Assembly: GCF_900185725.1 (NCBI RefSeq)
Contig: NZ_FYAU01000029.1
Coordinates: 310,001-374,000 of the forward strand
Length of the DNA: 64,000 bases
From: Stappia sp. TSB10P1A
Lineage (GTDB): Bacteria > Pseudomonadota > Alphaproteobacteria > Rhizobiales > Stappiaceae
Direction of reading: 5' to 3'
Positions 63,935 to 64,000 of the stretch are shown in pieces. The notes below the pieces were generated by a model that saw nothing but the letters and a program-made list of their open reading frames with translations, did no database searches and was not told where the DNA came from. The position numbers and the translations under genes are program-made. Position 1 is the stretch's first letter; every line of letters starts with the position of its first letter.

Positions 63935-64000
63935 CGCGGATCCTTTCCGGAAGTCTCCGGCCCGGATGGGCCGGCCTGGGCTGTTGCGCCGCGCTCGTGC
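63935..64000. other. window end, no feature
   Basis: Short stretch upstream of the oxidoreductase gene; no gene or motif is seen before the window ends. Confidence 0.5.

Overview
The window is GC-rich chromosomal DNA of an alphaproteobacterium, most likely Hyphomicrobiales (Stappiaceae/Rhizobiales-like). This rests on the lptC-lptA-lptB-rpoN-hpf-ptsN gene order, an FzlA-type GST next to queG, a DUF1150 gene beside hsp20, an L21 protein with a long C-terminal extension, a TadG-like pilus protein and an RpoH promoter of the Sinorhizobium type. The genus is inferred; no rRNA is present.

Region 1 (1 to about 13.4 kb) is an accessory, mobilizable island. It holds the C-terminal half of an HNH nuclease of the Septu/retron-associated type (cut by the window edge), a higBA toxin-antitoxin pair with a resolvase on one side and a resolvase remnant on the other, a DUF1778/GNAT (TacAT-like) pair, an orphan antitoxin-like small ORF, an ArdC antirestriction protein and a mobA/mobC relaxase pair with a hairpin next to mobC. 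Its centre is a compact type II-short CBASS anti-phage operon (CD-NTase, E2-like protein, patatin phospholipase; minus strand). Divergent from it is an XRE repressor and ImmA/IrrE-type peptidase pair matching CapH/CapP, and the shared intergenic region carries repeated GACATG/CATGTC half-sites.

Region 2 (13.4 to 22.6 kb) holds small exported proteins, two alpha/beta hydrolases behind a promoter flanked by paired operator-like repeats, a TadG-like protein, an AraC regulator, a chemoreceptor with a separate periplasmic partner, and hsp20-DUF1150 behind an RpoH promoter and a possible RNA thermometer.

Region 3 (22.6 to 50.05 kb) is core genome: the rpoN/LPS-transport locus, rnd, aquaporin, tRNA-Leu(CAG), an NDUFA9-like reductase, a WYL regulator, uppP, fzlA-queG, rppH, a divergent polysaccharide deacetylase, ctpA-envC, rlmH-rsfS, nadD-proA-proB, obgE, three overlapping GNAT genes, rpmA-rplU and tRNA-Ser(CGA). 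Short imperfect tandem repeats of 12 to 33 bp recur at gene ends and in linkers.

Region 4 (50.05 to 52.77 kb) is a small insertion-like segment behind tRNA-Ser. It has decayed copies of the tRNA 3' end, a DUF3788 gene and an unrecognised 395-aa gene ending in a RHxxxHG motif.

Region 5 (52.77 kb to the end) is a catabolic cluster for the lower beta-ketoadipate pathway: an IclR regulator with a strong palindromic operator, pcaIJF, a cyclase-family hydrolase, a 3-hydroxyacyl-CoA dehydrogenase, an AtoE-type transporter, a YciI-like protein, muconolactone isomerase, an SDR, a LysR regulator overlapping pcaD, and an old-yellow-enzyme reductase. No ring-cleavage or cycloisomerase gene is inside the window, so the entry substrate is open.
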